Origin: Aliiroseovarius sp. PrR006
GTDB lineage: Bacteria > Pseudomonadota > Alphaproteobacteria > Rhodobacterales > Rhodobacteraceae
Assembly (NCBI RefSeq): GCF_010500215.1
Contig: NZ_JAAGOY010000007.1
Coordinates: 62,001-126,000, forward strand
DNA: 64,000 nucleotides
Direction: 5' to 3'
Shown here one piece after another: positions 35,520-43,809 of this stretch (positions are counted from its first letter, which is position 1; every line of letters starts with the position of its first letter). The translations under genes were made by a program, and so were the position numbers. A model generated the notes under the pieces. That model made no database searches. It was not told the origin of the DNA and was given only the letters and a program-made list of their open reading frames with translations.

Positions 35520-36286
35520 TGCTGCGTATTCTGTCCATTGTCGCATTGTTCCTGCTGTCGGCCCTGCCCGTCCGAGCAGAAGAAATCGTCGCGGGTCTAA
35601 GCCAGAACCGTGTGTCGATCACGGCCACCTTTGTCGGCTCGGAAATCCTGATCTTTGGTGCGGTGAAACGTGAAAGCCCGCCCCCACAAGACGTGCCGCT
35701 TGAAGTAGTTGTCGTGGTCGAAGGCCCAAGCGCCCCAATCACGGTTCGCAAGAAAGACAAACGCTTTGGCATCTGGGTCAACACCGACGCGATGGAACTG
35801 GCTGCAGCCCCAAGCTTCTATGCCATCGCCACCTCGGACACGTTGGACAACACGATCTCGAAGCTGGATGACTTCCGGCACCTGATTTCGGTCGAGCGCT
35901 CGATTCACATCTCGGACAACCCGTTCAACATCAACGACCCGCGCGAATTCACAGACGCCCTGATCCGCATCCGCGAGAAATCGGGCCTGTACAAACGTTT
36001 GGAGAACTCGGTCAAACTGGCGCAGGACACACTTTTTGAAACGCGTATTGCCTTGCCTGCCAACCTGACGGAAGGCGACTATCGCACCCGCATTCTGCTT
36101 ACGCGTGGCGGTCAGGTGACCTCGGAATACGAGACCATCATCAACGTCCAAAAAGTCGGGCTAGAGCGCTGGATCTTCAATCTGGCCCATGAAAAACCGT
36201 TGATCTACGGGCTTCTGTCGCTGGTTATCGCCATAGCAGCGGGCTGGGGCGCATCGGCTGCCTTCCGCATGATCCTGCGCAACTAA
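35519..36286 (+). CDS. TIGR02186 family transmembrane protein
   Basis: 255 residues with a signal peptide (about 1-20, cleaved near VRAEE), a periplasmic domain and one C-terminal transmembrane helix (about 228-250). The order IVAGLSQNRVSITATFVGSEILIFGAVKRE, DVPLEVVVVVEGPSAPITVRKK and GIWVNTD marks the TIGR02186 family, whose function is unknown. Coupling with the TauE-type exporter suggests an accessory role in export of a sulfur compound; this is inference from context. Confidence 0.88.
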   Translation: MLRILSIVALFLLSALPVRAEEIVAGLSQNRVSITATFVGSEILIFGAVKRESPPPQDVPLEVVVVVEGPSAPITVRKKDKRFGIWVNTDAMELAAAPSFYAIATSDTLDNTISKLDDFRHLISVERSIHISDNPFNINDPREFTDALIRIREKSGLYKRLENSVKLAQDTLFETRIALPANLTEGDYRTRILLTRGGQVTSEYETIINVQKVGLERWIFNLAHEKPLIYGLLSLVIAIAAGWGASAAFRMILRN

Positions 36287-36503
36287 GGATCGCTCCCGCG
36301 CCTTTACGTCCTTCGGCCGACAAGCTTGGGCACAGCCGCGCGATGCGCGGCAGATTCAAGGCCTCCGGCGGGGATATTTCCACAAGAAAAAGACCTTTCA
36401 CATGCCTTTCCTTGCCTTAAGTATCCTGGGGTGAATGTGCGCAGCGCAGAGGGGCAAAGCCCCTTCAGGCTCACGAAGTGAGCCACCGAAGCCCACGCGC
36501 GTG
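36287..36503. repeat. Intergenic repeat region with hairpins
   Basis: A 217-base gap between convergent genes. It contains AGGCCTCCGGCGGGGATATTT (36358-36378 region), which I recognise as the core of a repeat found in many Rhodobacterales intergenic regions. It also has two perfect hairpins: AGGGGC-AAA-GCCCCT (36450-36464) and GGCTCAC-GAA-GTGAGCC (36468-36484). The hairpins may terminate both flanking genes. I see no gene in it. Confidence 0.6.
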
Positions 36504-37232
36504 CTACCCGCGTCCGATATAGGGCATCTTGGTCGCCATCACGGTCATGAATTGTACATTGGCCTCAGGCGGTAGTTGCGCCATGTGCAGGACTGATTTT
36601 GCCACCTCGCCCACATCCATGGACGGGGGGGGTACCTCACCCTCAGCGACTGCCGCGTCGATGATGCCCTGCAGAAGGTCCGTCCGCGCGTTACCGATGT
36701 CGATCTGACCACAGGCTATGTCGAAGGGCCGCCCATCAAGACTCAGCTGCCGGGTCAGCCCGGTGATCCCGTGTTTCGTGACCGTATAAGTCACGGCGCC
36801 CTCGCGCGGGACATGGGCGCTGATCGAGCCATTGTTGATGATCCGCCCGCCCTGCGGGGATTGCACGCGCATCTGCGCGAACGCCGCGCGGGCGCACAAG
36901 AACATGCCGGTCAGGTTCACGGACACAGCCCGGCTCCAATCCCCGACTCCGACCTCGTCAATCGGGGCGGCGGGTGTGAACAAACCCGCGTTGTTGAAAA
37001 GCACATCCAGACGACCGGCCGCCGCCGAAAACTTCTCAAACGCAGCGCCTACCGCGTCAGGATCCGAGACATCAGCGATCAGCACATGTGCCCTGCCCTG
37101 CCCTTCCGCGATCTCCTCCAGCACTTCTTTGCGGCGCGCGAGCAGGCCAACTGTCCAGCCTTCGGCTAGAAACAGCTCGGCCACGGCGCGACCAATGCCA
37201 GCGCTGGCTCCGGTGATCAGTATGCTAGGCAT
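36504..37232 (-). CDS. SDR family oxidoreductase
   Basis: 242-residue short-chain dehydrogenase. It has the NAD(P) loop TGASAGIGR (about 7-15), NNAG (about 84-87), catalytic Ser in NNGSISAH, and Tyr-x3-Lys in YTVTKHG. The early basic residues LLARRKE suggest NADP preference. The substrate is unknown. It follows the helicase gene on the minus strand after 10 bases, though no functional link is evident. Confidence 0.9.
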   Translation of the reverse strand: MPSILITGASAGIGRAVAELFLAEGWTVGLLARRKEVLEEIAEGQGRAHVLIADVSDPDAVGAAFEKFSAAAGRLDVLFNNAGLFTPAAPIDEVGVGDWSRAVSVNLTGMFLCARAAFAQMRVQSPQGGRIINNGSISAHVPREGAVTYTVTKHGITGLTRQLSLDGRPFDIACGQIDIGNARTDLLQGIIDAAVAEGEVPPPSMDVGEVAKSVLHMAQLPPEANVQFMTVMATKMPYIGRG

Positions 37233-37242
37233 CGGGTGCTCC

Positions 37243-38763
37243 TTATGCTTCCAGTGTCAGGGCTGTGGGTTTTGCGGGCAAATCAGCCGTCGACAGTTCG
37301 GCCTGCGGACGCGCCATTGCATAGCGCGTCACCCAATGCAGCCGCGTCTCGGCCCGCGTGATCGCCACATAGGCCAGTCGTTTCCAAAGGGGCAATCCGG
37401 CCTCGGTCCGCCCTGCCCAAGCCGCTGCGGCAATGTCCGGGGCGAACACCTGAACCTCGGGCCATTGCGAGCCCTGCGCCTTGTGGATGGTCACTGCCGC
37501 CCCATGCAGGAACGCAGCGCCCATACGGGCGGCGAAGGGGATGAACGGCTCTTCCTCGTCCGGTTTCTCGATCTTCACGATAGACGCTGCCGAGACCTGA
37601 GGATCTTCCGCCCCCAGCACATGTAGGCGCGAAAACCCGGGCCGTTTTCCCGGCCCAAGATAGACACATTGGGCGCCCTTAATCAGACCGCGAGCCTCAA
37701 GATCAATGCGTTTCTTTCGGTGCTTCAACGGCAGTTCAATCCCGTCGCAGATCAGAGGTTCGCCGGGCAGAAGCTCGATTTCAGGGGCGTGAAAGGCGGA
37801 TCTGAAGGCTTGAATCAACCGTATCCGCGTCTTGTTGCGCCACACCAACACGGGCGAGCGCGCCATAAGGTCGGCGTTAGCGCGTTGCGCAACCACCACA
37901 CGATCATCCCTTGCGGCGGCCTGATGGATCATCCGCTCAAACCCGTCGAAATCCAGTGTCTCGTCCGCCAGCGCGTGCGCCAGATCCAGGATGGGGTTGT
38001 CGTCTTTCTGACGGTGAATACGGTGCAGAACCTGTTTGCGCGGCCCCTTGATGTCTTCAAAGATCATCTTGCCCGATTGCCCCACCGGGGCCAGCTGTGC
38101 GGGGTCTCCAAACAGCACCAAGGTCGGGAAAATCTCGCGCAGATCGTCGAACTGCTTCTCATCCAGCATCGAGCTTTCGTCGACAAAGCCGATATCAAGC
38201 GGGTCGTCGCGCCGCTTCCAACCGGTGATGAAATCCGAGCCACGCAGACCCGCAGCCGCCAACGCGCCGGGGATGGATTTTTGCGTCTGATAGAAAGCAA
38301 AAGCGCGGTCCAGCGCCTCATCCGTCAGGCCTTCGATCTCGGGCCGGTCGCCGTTACCCGCCAGCCATTCCGCGATCTTCTCGTACTCAGGGTCATAGAC
38401 GGGGGTGTAGAGGATCCGGTGAATGGTTGTCGCGGGGACACCCCGGTTGCGCAACACGCTTGCCGCCTTGTTGGTCGGCGCCAGAATGGCAAGGGTACGG
38501 CGTTCCTTACGGCGTTTGCCCTCCCAATCGCCCGAGATCACCTCGACACCCGCGTCTTCAAGCGCACGATATAGCTCGGCCAACAGCAGCGTCTTGCCGG
38601 ATCCAGCCTTGCCGATCACAGCCATCACCTGCGACTTGTCGTCAGCAACGGGTGTCAGCAGCGCATCATCCAAATTGACGCCCGACAGGCGCAGCATCTC
38701 CGAGACGCGGTCATGCGCTTCGGCCTGGTCGTCCGAGAATGTAACAGGAGATCGTTGGGTCAT
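37243..38763 (-). CDS. RecD-like ATP-dependent DNA helicase
   Basis: 506-residue superfamily 1B helicase of the RecD2/TraA-like type. Visible motifs are I (GKAGSGKTLL, about 51-60), Ia (APTNKAASVLRNRG), II (FVDESSMLDEKQ), III (LFGDPAQLAPVGQSG), and the UvrD_C_2 part with VTIHKAQGSQWPEV and YVAITRAETRLHWVTR. It lacks RecBCD partners and any N-terminal exonuclease domain. The protein probably works in DNA repair or replication-fork processing; the exact role is unknown. Confidence 0.9.
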   Translation of the reverse strand: MTQRSPVTFSDDQAEAHDRVSEMLRLSGVNLDDALLTPVADDKSQVMAVIGKAGSGKTLLLAELYRALEDAGVEVISGDWEGKRRKERRTLAILAPTNKAASVLRNRGVPATTIHRILYTPVYDPEYEKIAEWLAGNGDRPEIEGLTDEALDRAFAFYQTQKSIPGALAAAGLRGSDFITGWKRRDDPLDIGFVDESSMLDEKQFDDLREIFPTLVLFGDPAQLAPVGQSGKMIFEDIKGPRKQVLHRIHRQKDDNPILDLAHALADETLDFDGFERMIHQAAARDDRVVVAQRANADLMARSPVLVWRNKTRIRLIQAFRSAFHAPEIELLPGEPLICDGIELPLKHRKKRIDLEARGLIKGAQCVYLGPGKRPGFSRLHVLGAEDPQVSAASIVKIEKPDEEEPFIPFAARMGAAFLHGAAVTIHKAQGSQWPEVQVFAPDIAAAAWAGRTEAGLPLWKRLAYVAITRAETRLHWVTRYAMARPQAELSTADLPAKPTALTLEA

Positions 38764-38839
38764 GCCGCGACCCTATCGCGCGGGCATGGGCAGCACCAGC
38801 GCCCGAAGACGCTGGTCGCCGATTTTTCTCAGGAATTGA

Positions 38840-39490
38840 TCAGGCGCTGCGCGGCATGATTTGCGGTGTTGGGGCGCGGTTGACTGTCGACAGCGAATAA
38901 CGCAGCCAGCCTTGGCTGACCTCGCGCGTTACGCCAACCCTTTTCAAGGTAGGTTCAAACGCGCTTTCATCCATCGACCACAGACCAACTCCGATGCGGT
39001 CGCGACCTTCACCGGCCATACCGATCACGTCAGGCTCGAGGCCCATCAGACGATAGATGCGTTCCATCCGAGGATCGAACACGCCAACATAATGTTCCAG
39101 CTTGAACGTGTCCATGATTTCACCAGCGCCAAGTGCAAGGGCCGCCGATGCACGACGATCTGCACTTGGGGACAGGCAAAATCGGGTGCATTCCCAAATC
39201 AGCGGGCTTTCGATATGAACGCCATCGGTCAGGTGGCTGAAGTGGTCATTCACCATCGTTTGCCCGACCGTAGGTAGAAAGCGCATGGACCCACCGTGAC
39301 GGCCATCGGCCTGTTCCCAGATCACGTAAAGCGGGTTCATGTCGTCATATTCGTCGCGCTCAAATCCCTTCTCGTCGACCGAAACGTCCCAGCCAAGACG
39401 ATGCGAGAATTGTTTAGCCCGATCCTGAAACATGGTTTCAGCCAGCAGAGGGAATTTCGAAAGATCATTGCCATAGAGGTAACGCAGCAT
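38840..39490 (-). CDS. Acyl-homoserine-lactone synthase (LuxI family)
   Basis: Makes N-acyl-homoserine lactone signals from S-adenosylmethionine and an acyl carrier. The 216 residues keep the invariant family residues: Arg24, Phe28 and Trp34 in RAKQFSHRLGW, the acidic pair in ERDEYD, Arg70 in GGSMRFLPT, and Glu100 and Arg103 in WECTRF. The C-terminal part (about 150-216) is the variable acyl-binding region, so acyl length cannot be told. It lies 89 bases downstream of luxR, same strand, with a dyad overlapping its ribosome site. Confidence 0.95.
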   Translation of the reverse strand: MLRYLYGNDLSKFPLLAETMFQDRAKQFSHRLGWDVSVDEKGFERDEYDDMNPLYVIWEQADGRHGGSMRFLPTVGQTMVNDHFSHLTDGVHIESPLIWECTRFCLSPSADRRASAALALGAGEIMDTFKLEHYVGVFDPRMERIYRLMGLEPDVIGMAGEGRDRIGVGLWSMDESAFEPTLKRVGVTREVSQGWLRYSLSTVNRAPTPQIMPRSA

Positions 39491-39503
39491 GAGTGGAGCT
39501 CCT

Positions 39504-39527
39504 TTGTCCGAGTGATTAATAGGACAA
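39504..39527. promoter_or_regulatory. Dyad overlapping the luxI ribosome-binding site
   Basis: TTGTCC (39504-39509) and GGACAA (39522-39527) form a perfect dyad around 12 bases, in the luxR-luxI gap. It covers the AAGGAG site of luxI, 14 bases before the start codon. It resembles in size but not in consensus the 20-base lux box, so it might be a LuxR site or an RNA hairpin that masks the ribosome site. Confidence 0.4.
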
Positions 39528-39579
39528 TGCTCGCCTCTTAGTTAACGTATGGCAAATACATCGTGAGGTAGAACTGTGT

Positions 39580-40293
39580 TTAAATTATGATGATGCCAGC
39601 CGAAAGCGCCCGCGCGACCGCGTGAGTTGTATTCATCGCGCCCAGTTTGTGACGCGAGCTTTCGATGTAAACGCGCAGCGTATGTTCCGAGATATTTAGC
39701 TCAGCCGCAGCCTGTGCGCGGCTCATTCCCCGGGCAAGGCAGCTCATGGATTCCAGCTCGCGCGGGGACAGCGCGGGCACGCTTCCATCTTCACCCCACT
39801 GCTCGAATTCCAGCGCCTTTTTGTTGAACTCGTGTCCCAGGATCATCAGATCTCGGGCGTTGTCGTCGATGAATTGCGCCCATTCCTCGTCGCTGAGAGA
39901 CGCATTCAGCGTAAACAGCGCGAACTGTCCACTTGGTCCGCGAATGGGGATCGTATAGCCCTGATTTCCCAGCCCGTGATCCAATGCGTCCTGCCACATT
40001 TCGCGCGCTGGTTTTGACGACCAGTCGAGCTCTTTCCAGGACACCGGCGTAAACCTTTGAAAACAGCCAAAAATAACAGGGTCCATCCGCAGGTAGTCTT
40101 TTTCAAGATATCGGTCGACCCATTCTGCCGAATAGGTGCCCGCCCCGTAACGTTCCCCGACCGAGTTTACCCAATGATAAACGGTATGCTCGACATTGTA
40201 GTGATCCCGCAGCGATTCCAGTACCGCTTGCAGGTCTTCAAGCGTGACCGCCGCTTGCAAGGTAAAGAGAAGGTCTTCGAGCCGGTTCGTCAT
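39580..40293 (-). CDS. LuxR-family quorum-sensing transcriptional regulator
   Basis: 237 residues: an autoinducer-binding domain (about 15-160) with the ligand-pocket pattern YHWVNSVGERYGAGTYSAEWVDRY and MDPVIFGC, and a C-terminal LuxR helix-turn-helix (about 172-235) LSPRELESMSCLARGMSRAQA followed by ISEHTLRVYIESSRHKLGA. It should sense the product of the adjacent luxI. Its start lies 56 bases inside the upstream 71-residue frame, so the two are probably translationally coupled. Confidence 0.94.
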   Translation of the reverse strand: MTNRLEDLLFTLQAAVTLEDLQAVLESLRDHYNVEHTVYHWVNSVGERYGAGTYSAEWVDRYLEKDYLRMDPVIFGCFQRFTPVSWKELDWSSKPAREMWQDALDHGLGNQGYTIPIRGPSGQFALFTLNASLSDEEWAQFIDDNARDLMILGHEFNKKALEFEQWGEDGSVPALSPRELESMSCLARGMSRAQAAAELNISEHTLRVYIESSRHKLGAMNTTHAVARALSAGIIII

Positions 40294-40453
40294 AGGTACG
40301 CGCGATCTCCTTCTGCTCGCGAGACGTGTTTGAAATCTCGGTCAAAGCAATGAGACGCGCATCTTCAAGCTGTTCTGCCGTCACACTCAGACCATTTCTC
40401 TCAGCATAGGCCATGAGGTCGGCAAGTACATCAACAATCCATTTGTCAGACAC
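40238..40453 (-). CDS. Small protein overlapping the start of luxR
   Basis: A 71-residue frame from GTG at 40453 (with GAGGG 7 bases upstream) reading SDKWIVDVLADLMAYAERNGL, then SVTAEQLEDARLIALTEISNT. The first part looks like a real soluble helical protein: regular amphipathic spacing and normal codon use. The last third runs out of frame through the start of luxR. A TTG at 40486 would add 11 residues but lacks a ribosome site. Function is unknown. Its position suggests a role in coupling or tuning luxR translation, or as a partner of LuxR. Spurious origin is possible. Confidence 0.6.
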   Translation of the reverse strand: MSDKWIVDVLADLMAYAERNGLSVTAEQLEDARLIALTEISNTSREQKEIARTYDEPARRPSLYLASGGHA

Positions 40454-40634
40454 GGCAAAACCCTCGAACAGTAGCGCTTTTGGCAACTTTAGCAGGTGTA
40501 TTTGCCACTTCTAACTCGCGGATTGAAACTCCCCATAAATAGCGAGGCAGCGAAAGGTGGAAAAATTACCTTCCGTAACGGAAATCTCACAAATTCCGCG
40601 GACTGATGGGGGTGATTCGCATACAAGAATCAAT

Positions 40635-40664
40635 TGCCCGCCACCTTTGGTAAGGCAGCGGGCA
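40635..40664 (-). terminator. Terminator after ccrA
   Basis: TGCCCGCCACC (40635-40645) pairs with GGCAGCGGGCA (40654-40664), one mismatch, loop of 8. On the minus strand the tail ATTGATTCTTG is only moderately T-rich. It lies 26 bases beyond the ccrA stop and isolates it from the lux genes. Confidence 0.65.
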
Positions 40665-40689
40665 GGTTTAATTGGGTAGTAAGTGCGGC

Positions 40690-41979
40690 TTATTTGGGGC
40701 CGGCTTCCAGTGCGTCTTCGAAGGTCCGCAGGCCGGTCTTCGGCGACTGAACCAGTACCGACATGTTGCCCGGCTTGTGTTCGTTTTTATACATCTTCAT
40801 GTGCGCATCCGGGATTTCCGCCCACGGGAACACTTCCGACATGTAAGGGTCGATGCGACGCTCGATCATCAGCTTGTTTGCCGAAGCCGCTTGCTTGAGG
40901 TGTGCGAAGTGCGAGCCCTGCAAGCGCTTCTGGTGCATCCAAGTGTAGCGAACGTCGAAGGTACAGTTGAAACCGGTGGTGCCGGCGCAAATCACGACCA
41001 TGCCGCCCTTCTTGCAGACCAGATTCGAGACCGGGAAGGTCGATTCACCGGGGTGTTCGAATACGATGTCTACGTTGTTGCCTTTGCCGGTGATGTCCCA
41101 GATGGCCTTGCCGAAGCGGCGTGCCTCTTTGAACCATACGTCGTATTCCGGCGTGTTCACGGTGGGCAGTTGGCCCCAGCAGGTGAAGTCCTTGCGGTTG
41201 ATCACGCCCTTGGCGCCCAGCCCCATCACGAAGTCACGCTTGCTTTCGTCCGAGATCACACCGATGGCATTGCCGCCTGCTGCGTTGATCAGCTGGATCG
41301 CGTAGGAACCCAGACCGCCCGATGCACCCCAAACCAGAACGTTCTGACCGGGCTTCAGTTCATGCGGGTGGTGGCCGAACAGCATACGGTATGCAGTGGC
41401 CAGCGTCAGCGTGTAGCAGGCGCTTTCTTCCCAGGTCAGGTGCTTGGGACGGTGCAGCAGCTGCTGCGCCTGAACGCGGGTGAACTGTGCGAACGAGCCA
41501 TCGGGGGTTTCATAGCCCCAGATCCGCTGGCTGGGCGAGAACATCGGATCGCCACCGTTGCATTCTTCGTCGTCGCCATCATCCTGGTTACAGTGAATGA
41601 CAACTTCGTCGCCCACTTTCCAGCCTTTGACTTTGTCACCTACGGCCCAAACGATGCCTGAAGCATCCGATCCGGCAATGTGATAGTCCTGCTTGTGCAC
41701 GTCGAACATGCTGACAGGTACACCCAGACCGGCCCAGATGCCGTTGTAGTTCACGCCAGCGGCCATCACCATGACCAGAACTTCGTGGCTATCCAGTTTG
41801 GGGGTCTCTACGACTTCAACCTGCATGGCCTTGTTGGGTTCGCCCTGACGATCGCGGCGGATCGCCCATGCGTACATCTGTGCGGGAACGTGGCCCAGCG
41901 GGGGCATTTCACCGATCTCGTACAGATCTTTCTTCGGAGCATCATATTCGGCGATGCCAGTTTGCGTGTCCAAAGCCAT
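40690..41979 (-). CDS. ccrA: Crotonyl-CoA carboxylase/reductase
   Basis: Key enzyme of the ethylmalonyl-CoA pathway: NADPH-dependent reductive carboxylation of crotonyl-CoA to ethylmalonyl-CoA, used to assimilate acetyl-CoA without a glyoxylate shunt. The 429 residues are of the MDR fold: AAGVNYNGIWAGLGVPVS, the Asp/Glu-rich HCNQDDGDDEECNGGDPMFS, the nucleotide loop VLVWGASGGLGSYA, the FEHPGESTFPVS segment, and the conserved C-terminal NKLMIERRIDPYMSEVFPW. It is separated from ecm by one gene. The leader contains two dyads (42037-42048 and 42051-42068), the first a match to the PhaR consensus. Confidence 0.97.
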   Translation of the reverse strand: MALDTQTGIAEYDAPKKDLYEIGEMPPLGHVPAQMYAWAIRRDRQGEPNKAMQVEVVETPKLDSHEVLVMVMAAGVNYNGIWAGLGVPVSMFDVHKQDYHIAGSDASGIVWAVGDKVKGWKVGDEVVIHCNQDDGDDEECNGGDPMFSPSQRIWGYETPDGSFAQFTRVQAQQLLHRPKHLTWEESACYTLTLATAYRMLFGHHPHELKPGQNVLVWGASGGLGSYAIQLINAAGGNAIGVISDESKRDFVMGLGAKGVINRKDFTCWGQLPTVNTPEYDVWFKEARRFGKAIWDITGKGNNVDIVFEHPGESTFPVSNLVCKKGGMVVICAGTTGFNCTFDVRYTWMHQKRLQGSHFAHLKQAASANKLMIERRIDPYMSEVFPWAEIPDAHMKMYKNEHKPGNMSVLVQSPKTGLRTFEDALEAGPK

Positions 41980-42036
41980 GGCGGCCTCCTGTTTTCGCGT
42001 GTTATTTGATTCTATCGCCGCAGTGCAGAATTGCGG

Positions 42037-42048
42037 CTGCTACTGCAG
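42037..42048. promoter_or_regulatory. PhaR-type site upstream of ccrA
   Basis: CTGC-TACT-GCAG fits the CTGC-N3-4-GCAG pattern described for PhaR of Paracoccus, a repressor that senses polyhydroxybutyrate. It is about 60 bases before the ccrA start. A related CTGC-AGC-GCAA, one base off, lies just before ecm (43781-43791). Confidence 0.45.
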
Positions 42049-42050
42049 CA

Positions 42051-42068
42051 TTACTTTTCTAAAAGTAA
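42051..42068. promoter_or_regulatory. Palindrome upstream of ccrA
   Basis: TTACTTTT and AAAAGTAA are perfect 8-bp arms around CT, three bases from the PhaR-like site and about 70 bases before ccrA. It could be the operator of another regulator of the pathway; I do not recognise the family. Confidence 0.45.
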
Positions 42069-42154
42069 GATTGCAACACCAATTGGCAACTTTTTGTAAT
42101 TTTATGTCGCGCCCGATTTTGACCTCGACGTCAAGTAGACGCGCCCAATACGCA

Positions 42155-43597
42155 TTATAGCACAGACGCGTCCGCGACCTCGGCAGGGGTCAGGTCCGAG
42201 ATATGTATGGGCTCCAGTTCCGGGCTGAGATGCGCGATAGAGTTCGCGTAATAGGCCAGGATCAGCCTGTCAGGGCGATGTACGTGGAACTGAGCATCAT
42301 CGCCCTCGCCGTCTTCCACAATGATCTTGCGCAGCAAAAGCTCGCGCAGTCCGACTTCGGCCGCGTAAGCCATGTCCCCCCGCGGGATATGTACATGTGC
42401 GCCGTCGGCCTCCATCGCCGAGACCAAAGCATCAAAGCGCGCGACGATCTCGGCGCGGGTCTGCCCATCACCCTCAAGTAAAATAGCCGAGACCACCGGC
42501 ACAGGCAGCACCGGCACCACATCACGAATACGCGCCATCAGCGTATTCCCCAGAGGCTCCAACATGTCTTCAGGCGGGTTCCCATCCAAGAAATCCACCA
42601 GCGACACCGGGTCGCCAAAAGACACCGAGGCATAGCCAAAGCGATAGAAGCGCCCAGTGACCCGCTGCCACACATGCCGCCCGACATGACGCGCCACATA
42701 TTTGAACCGAAGCCCAAAACGGCGCGTTCCCTTGATATCCGCAGACACCAGCACGCGGTCTTCCAGCACCCGGTCATAGTTCATCGCAACAGGGATAAAG
42801 ACCACATTGCGGCTTTCGCCCGGCACGAAGTCTTGCACGATATAGCTGAGCAGCCCCAGCTTGGGCGCACCGACCTCGCCGTTCAGGCTCAGCCCCCCTT
42901 CCGGGAACATGGCTTGCGTCACGCCGCCATCCGTCGCCATGCGCACATAGCGCGACAAAACTTTGCGATAGAGGTTGTTGCGGCTTTTACGCCGGATGAA
43001 ATACGCGCCCATCGATCGGATCAACGTGCGCAAGGGCCAGACCCGCGCCCATTCCCCAACCGCATAAGAAAGGTGCGATCGTTCGGCGGCCAGCCATGTG
43101 ACCAGCACATAGTCCATGTTGGATCGGTGGTTCATTACAAAGACCACAGTGGCGTCGGGATCAATCTCACCCAGCCGCGCCTCGTCAAAGACGCCAAGGC
43201 GCACCCGATAGAACGCGCGCGACAAGAGTTTGGCCAAGCGAATCCCGAACCCGAAATAGGCGGTGGCGGAAAACCGCGGCACGATCTCGCGCGCGTAACG
43301 TTGGGCCTTTTCGAAGGCCACCTGCTCCGGGATGCCTGCCTTGCGCGCGTGTTCGACAATCGCCTTGGCCACTTCCGGATCATAGGACAGGCGCTGCACC
43401 ATGTCATAGCGCCGGGCCAGCTTGAACGGCTCGATCGGACGCTCCAGCCGTTCATTCAACTTGGCGACAGCACGCTCCAGCCGCTTACGAAAGAACCAAC
43501 GCACAGACGGGAACAGAAAATGCGAGGCAAAGGTCACCGTGGCAAAAGCCAGGATCAGCACAAGCAACCAAAGAGGAAGTTCCACAACGCGCGTCAT
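42155..43597 (-). CDS. Glycerol-phosphate acyltransferase family protein (PlsB-like)
   Basis: 480 residues with one N-terminal transmembrane helix (about 8-30) and a PlsC/PlsB acyltransferase domain. The catalytic H-x4-D motif is in FVMNHRSNMDYVL; the other blocks are AYFIRRKSRNNLYRKVL (block II), FPEGGLSLNGEVGAPKLGLL (block III) and FIPVAMNYDRVLEDR (block IV). This is the order of glycerol-3-phosphate acyltransferases, so phosphatidic acid precursor synthesis is likely, at the membrane. It sits between ccrA and ecm with ccrA downstream on the same strand. Confidence 0.88.
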   Translation of the reverse strand: MTRVVELPLWLLVLILAFATVTFASHFLFPSVRWFFRKRLERAVAKLNERLERPIEPFKLARRYDMVQRLSYDPEVAKAIVEHARKAGIPEQVAFEKAQRYAREIVPRFSATAYFGFGIRLAKLLSRAFYRVRLGVFDEARLGEIDPDATVVFVMNHRSNMDYVLVTWLAAERSHLSYAVGEWARVWPLRTLIRSMGAYFIRRKSRNNLYRKVLSRYVRMATDGGVTQAMFPEGGLSLNGEVGAPKLGLLSYIVQDFVPGESRNVVFIPVAMNYDRVLEDRVLVSADIKGTRRFGLRFKYVARHVGRHVWQRVTGRFYRFGYASVSFGDPVSLVDFLDGNPPEDMLEPLGNTLMARIRDVVPVLPVPVVSAILLEGDGQTRAEIVARFDALVSAMEADGAHVHIPRGDMAYAAEVGLRELLLRKIIVEDGEGDDAQFHVHRPDRLILAYYANSIAHLSPELEPIHISDLTPAEVADASVL

Positions 43598-43809
43598 GTC
43601 AAACCTGTCTCACCAAATGCAACAAAGGTAAAGTGGCCCGATGCATGCGCCGTGCCAAGAGCCCTCGGTATTCACTTTCATATATAGACGCCGCCCCCTT
43701 ACGGACGACACAGGCACTTCACGTAACTTTCTTCCCGTGATTTTACCCCTTGCGTAATTTTCTTGCGCGACTAAAAATGCTGCAGCGCAACATAAGGTGA
43801 GTCTCTGCC

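Noticed and set aside
36304-36486. 60-codon minus-strand frame in the repeat region
   Set aside because: Runs through the hairpins and repeat core, with no ribosome site.
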